DNA of 51,341 nucleotides from Fidelibacterota bacterium (GTDB taxonomy: Bacteria > Fidelibacterota > UBA2242), in NCBI GenBank assembly GCA_018002295.1, contig JAGNGI010000001.1, forward strand, positions 1-51,341, read 5' to 3'. A program made the translations under genes and the position numbers. The notes under the pieces are model-generated. The model ran no database searches, was not told the DNA's origin, and was given only the letters and a program-made list of their open reading frames with translations. Shown in pieces: positions 9,435 through 17,526 of the stretch. Position 1 is the first letter of the stretch, and the number at the start of each line of letters is the position of its first letter.

Positions 9435-9800
9435 TTACGGTTCCGTTATCACCCGGCAGTTATTGTACAAAATCTGCCATTCACCACTCGGAGCGCGTTG
9501 CTGGATAAAGGCCGTCTCGCCTTTCATCCAGAACACGATTTCCCGTTCATCGGTATAGCGCACACCGGAAGCAGATACAACTTGTGGCAATGTGTACTCT
9601 TTGCCACCCGGTAGAACCACTTTGACGAATTTCAGACTATTATCCGATAAAGAATAAAATCGCGTCACGATTTTCTCGCCGGTCTCAGTTCGCCAGGTAA
9701 TTACACCATTATTCACAACCTTCAACTGATAAAGATTTGGCGAACAACTACCTATTATAGAAATGGTAATTATTAACAGTACTTTACTTTTAAGACTCAT
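9435..9800 (-). CDS. lipoprotein with MliC-like (C-type lysozyme inhibitor) domain
   Basis: A 121-residue lipoprotein. The N-terminus is a hydrophobic signal ending in IIGSC, a fair lipobox with the cysteine at about residue 19, so it should be lipid-anchored in the envelope. The rest resembles the MliC/PliC fold: a VVNNGVITWRTETGEKIVTRFYS opening, then LPQVVSASGVRYTDEREIV and FWMKGETAFIQ, which closely follow the family pattern (ASGARY, then FWxKGxEA). Known members bind and block C-type lysozyme and so protect the peptidoglycan. A paired cysteine (NNCRV) lies near the end, but the usual mid-domain cysteine is absent. The domain call is fairly sure; inhibition of a lysozyme is inferred. Confidence 0.75.
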   Translation of the reverse strand: MSLKSKVLLIITISIIGSCSPNLYQLKVVNNGVITWRTETGEKIVTRFYSLSDNSLKFVKVVLPGGKEYTLPQVVSASGVRYTDEREIVFWMKGETAFIQQRAPSGEWQILYNNCRVITEP

Positions 9801-9842
9801 ACAGGAAATTCAACCTATATACCGATTCTCAACGATAAAATA

Positions 9843-9880
9843 AAAAATAGCCGGAGGAATTTATCCTCACGGCTATTTTT
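9843..9880 (-). terminator. rho-independent terminator of the barrel-protein gene
   Basis: AAAAATAGCCG ... CGGCTATTTTT with inner GAGGA/TCCTC pairing forms a long stem with a five-base loop. On the minus strand it follows the stop of the gene at 9903-10340 by about 22 bases and ends in a T-run. The near-symmetric A/T flanks would allow bidirectional action. Confidence 0.8.
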
Positions 9881-9902
9881 CATAATTTTTTAAAATCGCC
9901 TG

Positions 9903-10340
9903 TTAGAAATTATATCTCAAGCCGATCGCACCACTAACCCCAAAACCAAAATCAGGCAATAAGCCCACTACCGGAACCAATTCAAAAAAGACATCAAATT
10001 TCCGATCAGCAAAGAAATATTCAATCCCTAATGGAATCCGTGCCCCGAGATGAAAATCATCGCCAAAACCAATACCTGCGCCCAACCCATAATAAAATGG
10101 AAGAATAGTGCCACCGATATTAATCAAATTGTTGTTATGAATAAGGTAATCCGCATGCACGTGTAGATAATCGTGACTCAACGACCATGCTAATCCACCA
10201 GCAATCGCATTCTTTTCACTCATCCAGTATTTACCACTTAAACCGGAAGGTTCACCGAGCATAATGCCCAAGCCGAATCCGTAACTTAAACTAGCCATTA
10301 AAAACATCACAACTACTGCACTTAAAACTAACTTCTTCAT
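9903..10340 (-). CDS. small outer-membrane beta-barrel protein (BAPKO_0422/DUF3996-like)
   Basis: A 145-residue protein with a clean signal peptide (about 1-21, cleavage after LSYG) and alternating beta-strand composition ending in phenylalanine (GAIGLRYNF), as expected for a small outer-membrane barrel. The opening GLGIMLGEPSGLSGKYW and the later HVHADYLIH match the pattern of the BAPKO_0422 family first described in Borrelia, as far as I can recall it. Function in that family is not settled. It is a single-gene unit with its own terminator. The barrel assignment is confident; the family name is moderately so. Confidence 0.7.
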   Translation of the reverse strand: MKKLVLSAVVVMFLMASLSYGFGLGIMLGEPSGLSGKYWMSEKNAIAGGLAWSLSHDYLHVHADYLIHNNNLINIGGTILPFYYGLGAGIGFGDDFHLGARIPLGIEYFFADRKFDVFFELVPVVGLLPDFGFGVSGAIGLRYNF

Positions 10341-10477
10341 AATGACTCCTTTCTCTATTTTTAAAATACTCCGAAAATATAAATATCAACTATGACAATA
10401 GCAATTAATATTTGCCCTTAAAATAGCCATAAAAATTAGAAAATTTTGTAATTGGTTTTGGAATCGGATGTATTTTT

Positions 10478-11695
10478 TTATTTCCGAAGCAAATTCGACT
10501 CTTTCAGATTAACGCTGAGCAAAGTACATAAAACCATCAGAGCGATTAAAATTACGAGTGGAAGGGTCATCGAGCCGGTCTGCGGTGATTTCAAACCGTC
10601 CATTCCGAAAATGAAAAGCACCCCAGAAATTTGTCCCATTAGCAACAATAACCCGTTCGAGGTTCCTTCCGGAGCCGGGTAGGAAATTTCAGCCCCGTAT
10701 TGAAATCCCAACGGACCGACGCCTAACAGGAAAAACCCCATTGCGAAAGCCGAAGTCAATAATAGCCAATAACTCCGCGCAAAAGTAACGCCGATAAATC
10801 CCAGTGTTGCTCCCACCAGCGCTAGAATGATAAACGGCACTCTTTTCCCTATCCGATCCGATAGCATCGGAACGATTACCGCCCCGATTATCCCACCAAT
10901 AATCATCAGACCACCGGTCAAGCCGGCTTGAGTAATCGAAAAACCGCGTGGACGGACAATATTTTCGATCCAAGTAGTTACTCCGTTAAAAACTCCGAGC
11001 CCGATAAAAAATACCAACATCAGTCGCTGAAATTCTTTTAGCTTCAGCATTTGCTTCAAGCCATCGAAAACCAAAGCCCGTTCATCCTGACCGGCCGGAC
11101 AGGGCGGCGTCGGCGGATGTTCCCTCACCAAAACGAAAAAGATAATAGTCCCGATAACTGAAACAATCCCATATAGCAACAATGTGCCTTCGATTCCGGC
11201 CCGAATCGTCAGATACGGCGTTAATGCCATTCCGATTATGATACCGACATACATCGCCAGCGAACCCAAACCGGAAGCCGTTGCTCGCTCTGCGATCGGA
11301 AACCAACGCGCCGCAACTTTCGTAATGGAATTCAAAATGAATGGCTGACCAATGGCGAGTCCGATTTGAGCAATTAGCACATATTGATAACTCGTCGCCA
11401 ACAAACCGCGCATTAAGCCAAAAACTCCAGTTAAAGCGGCCCCGATTCCGACCGCAATTCTAATTCCGTACGTGTCAATAATCCAAGAAGCCGGAATCGA
11501 AATAACAATATACACGATCATAAAAATCATTGATAAAAAACCGATACTGAGGTCAGAAACCCCATAGAATTGCGCGGCTCGACCAGTGATTGGCGCAAAT
11601 GTGATCCAGCAGAGCTGATTCACCGCGATGATAACCATAAATGCAATTAACACTACCCAACGATAAGGATATATTTTAAAACGAACTTCTTCCAT
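10478..11695 (-). CDS. MFS transporter, FLVCR-like
   Basis: A 405-residue inner-membrane protein with about 12 hydrophobic segments in two halves. The first half carries WITFAPITGRAAQFYGVS and SIPASWIIDTYGIR, which resemble the eukaryotic FLVCR group and its bacterial relatives. The second half has SDRIGKRVPF, the usual MFS loop motif. GGAGG precedes the ATG. It is divergent from a dipeptide epimerase gene with 177 bp between them, so the two are probably co-regulated and the transporter may carry a peptide or amino-acid product; FLVCR proteins themselves have been linked to haem and choline. The substrate cannot be read from sequence. Confidence 0.8.
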   Translation of the reverse strand: MEEVRFKIYPYRWVVLIAFMVIIAVNQLCWITFAPITGRAAQFYGVSDLSIGFLSMIFMIVYIVISIPASWIIDTYGIRIAVGIGAALTGVFGLMRGLLATSYQYVLIAQIGLAIGQPFILNSITKVAARWFPIAERATASGLGSLAMYVGIIIGMALTPYLTIRAGIEGTLLLYGIVSVIGTIIFFVLVREHPPTPPCPAGQDERALVFDGLKQMLKLKEFQRLMLVFFIGLGVFNGVTTWIENIVRPRGFSITQAGLTGGLMIIGGIIGAVIVPMLSDRIGKRVPFIILALVGATLGFIGVTFARSYWLLLTSAFAMGFFLLGVGPLGFQYGAEISYPAPEGTSNGLLLLMGQISGVLFIFGMDGLKSPQTGSMTLPLVILIALMVLCTLLSVNLKESNLLRK

Positions 11696-11872
11696 CTGGC
11701 AAATCCTCCGATGAATTGGAAATTAATTGCGCCATAAATTCGACTGATTTTATGACATTTAGAATTATGACACAAGCTTTAGGTAGAATTATTTACACCA
11801 AAAGAACTTTGCTCAGTTATATAAAGAGATTAAATTGCATCGTATTCGGATTTAAATTTTAACAGGATCGAA

Positions 11873-13009
11873 ATGAAACGACGAGAATTTATCGGTACTT
11901 TAGGGATTACTGCCGCGACCGCACGTATATCACAGGCATTCCCCCTTATATCTCAATTAAAAACCAAAACCACCGATTCTGGCATGAAAGTACGTTACGA
12001 AATCAAAGCTTTGAAATTGAAACATACCTGGACAATTTCACGCAATTCCAGCGATGTGAAAGACAATGTTTTTGTTTACCTTGAAAAGGACGGCATCACC
12101 GGCATCGGCGAAGCCGCACCGAATATTCGCTATGATGAGACTCCAGAATCAACTATCGAGCTTATCAAAAAAGCCACACCTTTGATCGAAAGACTAAATC
12201 TCTCGGAATTTACCCAATTTGGCTTCGCGCTGCAAGAAATCGAGTCCGGCCAAACTGCCGGGAAATGCGCCATTGATATGGCTTTAATGGACTGGATCGG
12301 CAAGTCTCTTAACCTCCCACTTTATAAATTCTGGGGACTCGATCCAACCAAAGCCCCACTGACCTCCTTTACGATTGGCATTGATACGGCGGAAATTGTC
12401 AAACAAAAAACGCGCGAAGCCGAACCTTTTAAAATTCTCAAGATCAAAGTCGGCGGTCCAAACGACGAGGAGATAATTACCACCGTGCGCAGTGTCGCCC
12501 CGGATAAACCAATCCGGGTTGACGCCAATGAAGGCTGGAAAGATAAGGAAATCGCCACTCGTAAAATTGAATGGTTAGCCAAAAATGGCATCGAGCTAGT
12601 TGAACAACCTCTGCCGTCCGAGATGCTGGAAGAAACACGCTGGATTCGTGAGCGCATTGATATTCCGATCATCGCCGACGAAACCGTCAAGACTGCTTCT
12701 GATATCCCTAAACTCGCCGATGCTTTCGATGGCATTAACATCAAACTAATGAAAGCCGGTGGTCTTCAGGAAGCCCTGCGAATGATCTGGCTGGCTAAAT
12801 CACTTGGCATGAAGATTATGATCGGTTGTATGATCGAAAGTTCGGTCGCCATTTCCGCCGCAACTCAACTCTGTTCGCTGATTGATTACGCTGACCTCGA
12901 TGGTAATCTGCTAATCTCGAACGATCCCTTTAGCGGTGCGATTTTCAGAGATGGCCGCCAGTTCCCGGCGGATAGACCGGGATTAGGTGTAAGAAAAGCA
13001 ACAGGCTGA
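11873..13009 (+). CDS. Tat-exported dipeptide epimerase (enolase superfamily)
   Basis: A 378-residue enolase-superfamily protein of the muconate-lactonizing subgroup. The N-terminus KRREFIGTLGITAATARISQA is a twin-arginine signal, so the enzyme should fold in the cytoplasm and act in the periplasm. Metal ligands are in RVDANEGW, ELVEQPL and IIADETV; catalytic lysines are in LKIKVGG (about residue 188) and INIKLMKAGG (about 288). This K/K arrangement and the closing DLDGNLLISNDPF match L-Ala-D/L-Glu epimerases, which rework murein-derived or other dipeptides. The exact dipeptide is unknown. RBS: ACAGGATCG just before ATG. The neighbouring divergent MFS gene suggests uptake of the product. Confidence 0.85.
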   Translation: MKRREFIGTLGITAATARISQAFPLISQLKTKTTDSGMKVRYEIKALKLKHTWTISRNSSDVKDNVFVYLEKDGITGIGEAAPNIRYDETPESTIELIKKATPLIERLNLSEFTQFGFALQEIESGQTAGKCAIDMALMDWIGKSLNLPLYKFWGLDPTKAPLTSFTIGIDTAEIVKQKTREAEPFKILKIKVGGPNDEEIITTVRSVAPDKPIRVDANEGWKDKEIATRKIEWLAKNGIELVEQPLPSEMLEETRWIRERIDIPIIADETVKTASDIPKLADAFDGINIKLMKAGGLQEALRMIWLAKSLGMKIMIGCMIESSVAISAATQLCSLIDYADLDGNLLISNDPFSGAIFRDGRQFPADRPGLGVRKATG

Positions 13010-13011
13010 GA

Positions 13012-13080
13012 TTAGTCATTGGTTATTGGTTATTGGTCATTAGTCATTGGTCACTGGTCATTAGTCATTGGTAAATAGTA
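13012..13080. repeat. heptamer tandem array 1 (consensus TTRGTCA)
   Basis: About ten imperfect tandem heptamers (TTAGTCA, TTGGTTA, TTGGTCA, CTGGTCA and similar) begin two bases after the epimerase stop. The array ends in GTAAATAGTAAAAAGG and passes into a 13-mer array. It is the first of three similar arrays in the gene-free stretch 13010-13806. Confidence 0.9.
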
Positions 13081-13087
13081 AAAAGGT

Positions 13088-13146
13088 TGAGAAAAGAGAC
13101 TGAGTAAAGAGACTGAGAAAAGAGAATGAGAAAAGAGATAGAGAAG
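13088..13146. repeat. 13-mer tandem array (consensus GAGAAAAGAGACT)
   Basis: Four tandem units of 13 bases (GAGAAAAGAGACT, GAGTAAAGAGACT, GAGAAAAGAGAAT, GAGAAAAGAGATA) plus a partial follow heptamer array 1 directly. Shorter pieces follow arrays 2 and 3, so heptamer and 13-mer parts form one composite repeat. The next 140 bases (13150-13290) are A/T-rich with no gene or motif that I recognise. Confidence 0.85.
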
Positions 13147-13293
13147 GAAGGCGGAAGACAGTTTCGCGGAAATTGGTTTGGCTATTTGTGATTTGGAATT
13201 TGGGTTTTGGGATTTTACTCATTTAGCGGTTCTTGGCGAACTTGGCGGTTTATTCTCTTAAGACCAAAACAAGAAAAATAAGGTTAAGAATGG

Positions 13294-13368
13294 GCATTGG
13301 TCATTGGTCATTAGTCATTGGTCATTAGTCATTGGTCATTGGTCACTGGTCATTGGTAATTAGTAAAA
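13294..13368. repeat. heptamer tandem array 2
   Basis: About ten units of the same TTRGTCA consensus, ending GGTAATTAGTAAAAAGG and followed by GCTGAGAAAAGAGATAGAG, the 13-mer-type sequence. Same orientation and order as array 1. Short open frames across it are low-complexity artefacts. Confidence 0.9.
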
Positions 13369-13643
13369 AGGCTGAGAAAAGAGATAGAGAAAAGAGGAGC
13401 AGAGGAGCGCTAAAACTAACCATCCAGTTTACCATTACGGCATCAAGAACATCTCCGACTGGGAAGCGAAGTCCCAGCGGAAAAAATGGAATTTTCAGCG
13501 CTGTAATAGCACTTTCGTAAATATCCATTACCCTTTCCTTTATCACTAAGGTTATATGAACTTGATGACTTTTGCGCCTTAAATTCCATTCGCTGGGGAT
13601 GAGCGAACCCCCGTGAGAGGTTCTTTAGCCGTTGCCTTTTTTG

Positions 13644-13672
13644 GTTCTTTTTTCGGCAAAGGAAAAAAGAAC
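13644..13672. other. perfect 11 bp hairpin within the repeat region
   Basis: GTTCTTTTTTC and GAAAAAAGAAC enclose a 7-base loop. It lies in the 280 bp unique-looking piece between heptamer arrays 2 and 3 (13400-13682), where no gene can be supported. It could be a terminator working in either direction or part of the composite repeat. Confidence 0.45.
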
Positions 13673-13682
13673 AGGAAAGTTT

Positions 13683-13738
13683 GTCATTAGTCATTGGTCA
13701 TTGGTCATTGGTCATTGGTAATTAGTAATTAGTAAAAA
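13683..13738. repeat. heptamer tandem array 3
   Basis: Seven or eight units of TTRGTCA/TTGGTCA, ending GTAATTAGTAAAAAGG and followed by TTGAGAAAAGAGATTGAG. Same order and orientation as arrays 1 and 2. Confidence 0.9.
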
Positions 13739-13776
13739 GGTTGAGAAAAGAGATTGAGATTTAAGTTCTTTATAAG

Positions 13777-13811
13777 TCTCAGTCTCTTTACTCAGTCTCA
13801 GCCTTTTTATT
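13777..13811. repeat. inverted copy of the 13-mer segment
   Basis: CTCAGTCTCTTTACTCAG and the following CTCAGCCTTTTTATT are the reverse complement of the AAAAAGG-CTGAG-AAAGAGACTGAG part found after the heptamer arrays. It can pair with 13730-13760 to make a large hairpin. It also contains the stop codon of the convergent TPR gene. Confidence 0.75.
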
Positions 13812-14949
13812 GAGTATAGGGTGTTTTCAAATAAAGCTTGGCTAATTGGCAGGCTTGCGAGCGGTTCTTCAATCCATACGCTCGCTGGTAGCATTGAACC
13901 GCCAATTCCCGCCGACCAGTCAAGTCATAGACATTGCCCAATCTAAGAAGCGCAAATCCCAACTGGACATCCATTTCCTGGTCATAATTATCAATCACTG
14001 CCCGAAGTTCCTTCTCAGCTGTCGCCAGATTACCTTTCTTAAGCGCCAGACTGCCCTGCAATTGATGCAATTTTGACCAATACTCCTTTTGCGTTTTGGG
14101 CTTTAATTTCGGCAATAATTGTTTGATTCGCTTAATCTGTTTTTCAGCCTCGGCGTAGCGCCCCATTTGAATCAGCGCCTCACCAGCTAGGTAATTATAA
14201 TACGGATTATTGGGAAAGTCGGACGCCATCATCTCCGCATAGTAGAGTGTGGACTTGTAGTCACCTTCGAAATATAAAGTTACCATTGCCAGAATACTGC
14301 GCGCTTCATAACAACTGTAACGCGCATTATGAGCGGCATAACGCATCTGCGCCAATCCCTCCTCTTTACTTCCCGACGTATTCATAATCCAGGAGGCGAT
14401 TTGCATATAGCCTCGCGAAATACCCACATAATAATTGAACACGCCAAAAGGTATTTGGAGCTCTATGAAATCAGGTTGATGACGTTCCGCCGCCTTGATA
14501 TAGCGCACCGCATTGTAGCCGTTAATCAAGACACCCAGGTAATCTTTTTCACCGAGCGACAACCGGGCTTTCAAACCGTAAGTACAACCATAATAAAATT
14601 CCAGCTCGCCGTTCTGCGGGTTAGCTTTTAATTTATCATGATAAATTGCCAGAACGGAGTCAATCCGCGAAGCCAGGATTCGATTGCCCTCCTGATAGCC
14701 CAATTCTTCCTGATTCTTCAACCAATCAGTTGCCAGTTCTGCCATCGGCGCCAACGGATGAAACGGTTGGCTACTTAATACTTCTTTAAAATGCTGGTGC
14801 GCGGCGACGTTATTCAGGTTATACATCTCAAATAAGGCTTGCTGGATTTTTTGTTCCTGCCATTCGTTGGCATTACCCGGTATTGAGTACAAACTGATTA
14901 AAGAAAAATAAACAATTAAGAGCGTTACAATTTTATGTTCACCAGTCAT
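13807..14949 (-). CDS. exported tetratricopeptide-repeat protein
   Basis: I place the start at ATG 14949, giving 380 residues with a signal peptide (KIVTLLIVYFSLISLYS, cleavage near GNA-NEW). The frame stays open upstream to 15189, but that part overlaps the nitroreductase gene on the other strand and looks non-coding. The mature protein is helical: an IQQALFEMYNLN start, a middle with EFYYGCTYGLKARLSL and GVFNYYVGISRGYM, then TPR units such as NPYYNYLAGEALIQMGRYAEAEKQ and GFALLRLGNVYDLTGRRELAVQCYQRAYG. Similar periplasmic TPR proteins are common in FCB bacteria, and their role is unknown. The stop codon lies in repeat sequence. Confidence 0.75.
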   Translation of the reverse strand: MTGEHKIVTLLIVYFSLISLYSIPGNANEWQEQKIQQALFEMYNLNNVAAHQHFKEVLSSQPFHPLAPMAELATDWLKNQEELGYQEGNRILASRIDSVLAIYHDKLKANPQNGELEFYYGCTYGLKARLSLGEKDYLGVLINGYNAVRYIKAAERHQPDFIELQIPFGVFNYYVGISRGYMQIASWIMNTSGSKEEGLAQMRYAAHNARYSCYEARSILAMVTLYFEGDYKSTLYYAEMMASDFPNNPYYNYLAGEALIQMGRYAEAEKQIKRIKQLLPKLKPKTQKEYWSKLHQLQGSLALKKGNLATAEKELRAVIDNYDQEMDVQLGFALLRLGNVYDLTGRRELAVQCYQRAYGLKNRSQACQLAKLYLKTPYTQ

Positions 14950-15049
14950 TGCTATGTAACAATTTATTTCATTATCTTCTCTAAAGGTAACCATTGAAAG
15001 GCGTGCAAAACAAGTGAAAATGCAAAAGATTAAAATAGGGAGGTTTGTT

Positions 15050-15601
15050 ATGCTGAGAGACATTTTAGACAGACGCCGTGCCACGCGCTCATTAGCGCCA
15101 GTTGAAATCACCCAGGCGATGATAAAGGATTTGGCGGAAAGTGCCCGGTTAATGCCGTCTTGTTTTAATAAACAGCCTTGGCGATTCATTTTTGTTTATG
15201 ATAAAGAGCAATTGACTCGCCTGCATCCAGCTCTTAACAAAGGCAACGAATGGGCTAAAAAGGCTTCGCTGATAGTGGCGGTTTTCACTAAAAAGGACCT
15301 CGACTGCGTTATCAAAGATCGAGAATATTATCTATTCGACACTGGAATGGCGACTGCGGCTCTCATCCTGCGCGCAACCGAAATGGGATTGGTCGCTCAT
15401 CCCATTGCCGGTTACGATGAGGATAAAGTCAAGGAGGCTTTGAATATTCCCACTGAATACCAGGTAATTGCTCTCGTAAATATCGGTAAACAAGCTGATG
15501 AAATTGATCCAATTTTAAGCGATTATCAAAAATTAGCCGAAAAAGAACGACCGGCGCGCTTGCCTCTCGAAAATTTTGTTTATTTAAATAAATTTAGTTA
15601 A
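15050..15601 (+). CDS. nitroreductase-family FMN oxidoreductase
   Basis: The start at ATG 15050 is chosen because GGGAGG (15038-15043) lies 6 bases upstream; an ATG at 15014 would add 12 residues without a site. The 183-residue product has the family FMN-binding opening (RRRATRSLAPVEIT), ARLMPSCFNKQPWRFI with the conserved asparagine-x-glutamine-proline segment, and a C-terminal GLVAHPIAGYDEDKVKEAL. These enzymes use NAD(P)H and FMN to reduce nitro or quinone-like compounds, or act as dehalogenase- or BluB-like proteins. The physiological substrate is unknown. The next gene, fhs, starts 43 bp later. Confidence 0.85.
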   Translation: MLRDILDRRRATRSLAPVEITQAMIKDLAESARLMPSCFNKQPWRFIFVYDKEQLTRLHPALNKGNEWAKKASLIVAVFTKKDLDCVIKDREYYLFDTGMATAALILRATEMGLVAHPIAGYDEDKVKEALNIPTEYQVIALVNIGKQADEIDPILSDYQKLAEKERPARLPLENFVYLNKFS

Positions 15602-15644
15602 CATATAGCCGTTGATTAAATTAATTAACTAATATAGGCGCGTT

Positions 15645-17309
15645 ATGGTCAATGAATCTTCGATGGCTTCAGCAGGTCTTGTTCCAATTCGCCAAATTGC
15701 GGAAAAAATTGGAATCCCTCCCGAAGCAATGGATTTATATGGTGATTACAAAGCCAAAATCAAGCTGAGTTACTTCAATCAGCTCCCTCCCAACGCTAAA
15801 AATAAATTAATTCTGGTCTCGGCTATGACGCCAACTCCGGCTGGTGAAGGTAAGACAACCGTAGCAATCAGTCTGGCAATGGGACTGAACCGCATTGGTA
15901 AAAGCGCGATTGTTACATTAAGAGAACCATCGCTGGGTCCGCTTTTTGGAATGAAAGGCGGCGCGACCGGCGCTGGCAAAGCCAAAGTACTTCCAGTCGA
16001 AGAGATCAATATTCATTTTACCGGTGATATACATGCCGTAACTGCCGCTCACAACTTGATTGCCGCTTGTCTCGATAATCACATTTTCCGTCGCAAGGAG
16101 CCTATAATTGATCCAAGACGGGTTACCTTGCCACGGGTTATGGATATGAATGATCGGGCTTTACGAAACATCATCGTCGGTTTGGGCGGCAAATCTAATG
16201 GAATTCCTCGTGAGACGGGATTCATTATAACCGCCGCTTCCGAAATTATGGCGATTCTCTGCTTGGTAAAATCGTACTCCGAAATGCAAGAAAAACTTAA
16301 TCGTATAATCCTGGGCTATACTTACGACAACGAACCAGTGTGTTTAGGCGATTTAAAAATTACCGGAGCGGTTGCATCTTTATTAAAAGAGCCCTTGAAA
16401 CCCAACCTGGTGCAGACCAGCGAAGGCACTCCGGCTTTTGTGCATGGTGGACCGTTTGCCAATATTGCGCAGGGAACTTGCTCGATAATGTCTATGAAGA
16501 TGGCGGCTGGATTGGCAGATTTCGTCGTTACAGAAGCCGGTTTTGGGTTCGATCTCGGCGGTGAGAAATTTTTCGATATTGTCTGCCGAATGAACGGTCT
16601 TAATCCACAGGCAGTCGTGTTAGTGGCTACGATTCGGGCACTCAAGATGCACGGCGGTAAATCTAAATCCGAGCTGGATATTCCTAACCTTGAAGCCATT
16701 CGAAAAGGTTTTGAAAATTTAGAAAAGCATCTCGAGAATCTCGCTTTCTTCGGCATCCCGGGAATTGTGGCTCTAAACCGATTTGCAACTGATACTGAGG
16801 CAGAAATTAGTCTATTAAATGAATTAGTTGCCTCCAAAGGATACCCATTCGCTGTCGTGGATTCATTCGCAAAAGGAAGCGCCGGGGCGATTGAGCTGGC
16901 TGAAAAAGTCGCCGAAATTGTTCAAAACGAGTGGCATTATACGCCTTTATACGAGCTGAATACCCCAGTGATTGAAAAAATCAATACAGTTTGCCAAAAG
17001 ATTTATGGTGCAGAAGAAGTCGAATACACCCCGGAAGCTCGCGCCGATTTGCAACAAATTAAAAACCTTGGCCTCGAGAATCTGCCTATCTGTATCGCCA
17101 AAACCCAGAACAGCCTCTCTGATAATCCAAACTTGATCGGGAGACCGCGCAATTATACTCTAACCGTAAGGCAGATCGGCATTTCCGCCGGAGCGGGTTT
17201 TTTAGTGCCTGTGACTGGCAATATACTGTTGATGCCCGGCTTGCCAACTAAACCAGTCGCCGAGAACGTTACCATTGATGACGACGGCAATATCAGCGGA
17301 TTGTTTTAA
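15645..17309 (+). CDS. fhs: formate-tetrahydrofolate ligase
   Basis: ATP-dependent activation of formate to 10-formyl-tetrahydrofolate, used in one-carbon metabolism or the methyl branch of the Wood-Ljungdahl pathway. The 554-residue length fits the monofunctional bacterial enzyme. The P-loop TPTPAGEGKTTVAISL is at about residue 60, followed by REPSLGPLFGMKGGATGAG, the ITAASEIMAILCL segment, FVHGGPFANIAQG and TEAGFGFDLGGEKF. The C-terminal LMPGLPTKP is typical. No other Wood-Ljungdahl gene is in the window, so purine, serine or glycine metabolism is as likely a role. Confidence 0.97.
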   Translation: MVNESSMASAGLVPIRQIAEKIGIPPEAMDLYGDYKAKIKLSYFNQLPPNAKNKLILVSAMTPTPAGEGKTTVAISLAMGLNRIGKSAIVTLREPSLGPLFGMKGGATGAGKAKVLPVEEINIHFTGDIHAVTAAHNLIAACLDNHIFRRKEPIIDPRRVTLPRVMDMNDRALRNIIVGLGGKSNGIPRETGFIITAASEIMAILCLVKSYSEMQEKLNRIILGYTYDNEPVCLGDLKITGAVASLLKEPLKPNLVQTSEGTPAFVHGGPFANIAQGTCSIMSMKMAAGLADFVVTEAGFGFDLGGEKFFDIVCRMNGLNPQAVVLVATIRALKMHGGKSKSELDIPNLEAIRKGFENLEKHLENLAFFGIPGIVALNRFATDTEAEISLLNELVASKGYPFAVVDSFAKGSAGAIELAEKVAEIVQNEWHYTPLYELNTPVIEKINTVCQKIYGAEEVEYTPEARADLQQIKNLGLENLPICIAKTQNSLSDNPNLIGRPRNYTLTVRQIGISAGAGFLVPVTGNILLMPGLPTKPVAENVTIDDDGNISGLF

Positions 17310-17436
17310 TCGAACTACAATATCTTTAGCTTTTAATTTCTCGCTTTAATAGCCCAAATAATTTACCCAACTTCCAATCTTGCTAGCCATCTTGTTTTTC
17401 TCCTGATTCCTCTTTAATTTTTTAAGTCATTTTGAC

Positions 17437-17461
17437 AGCGAGATGTAACGTTAATGTCGCT
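17437..17461. promoter_or_regulatory. imperfect palindrome upstream of the methylmalonyl-CoA mutase operon
   Basis: AGCGA and TCGCT at 17437-17441 and 17457-17461 flank TAACGTTA, itself a perfect 8 bp palindrome, about 65 bp before the mutase ATG. The outer and inner symmetry axes differ by half a base, so it is imperfect. It could be an operator. The surrounding 217 bp intergenic stretch holds no gene. Confidence 0.3.
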
Positions 17462-17526
17462 CACAATACAATCATTTCTTCTCCATACCATAACCAGTGT
17501 CAATAATAATCAATCAGGAGCACTCT

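Noticed and set aside
13343-13694. Short overlapping open frames on both strands between the heptamer arrays
   Set aside because: Low-complexity or repeat-derived translations, mutually overlapping, without ribosome-binding sites or family resemblance. A relic of a real gene cannot be excluded but is not supported.
13012-13738. Possible CRISPR array in the repeat region
   Set aside because: The repeats are contiguous 7-mers and 13-mers without unique spacers of constant size, and no cas gene is present.
14950-15189. Longer N-terminus for the TPR protein, starting at 15189 on the minus strand
   Set aside because: It overlaps the nitroreductase gene, has no family character, and the good signal peptide begins at 14949.
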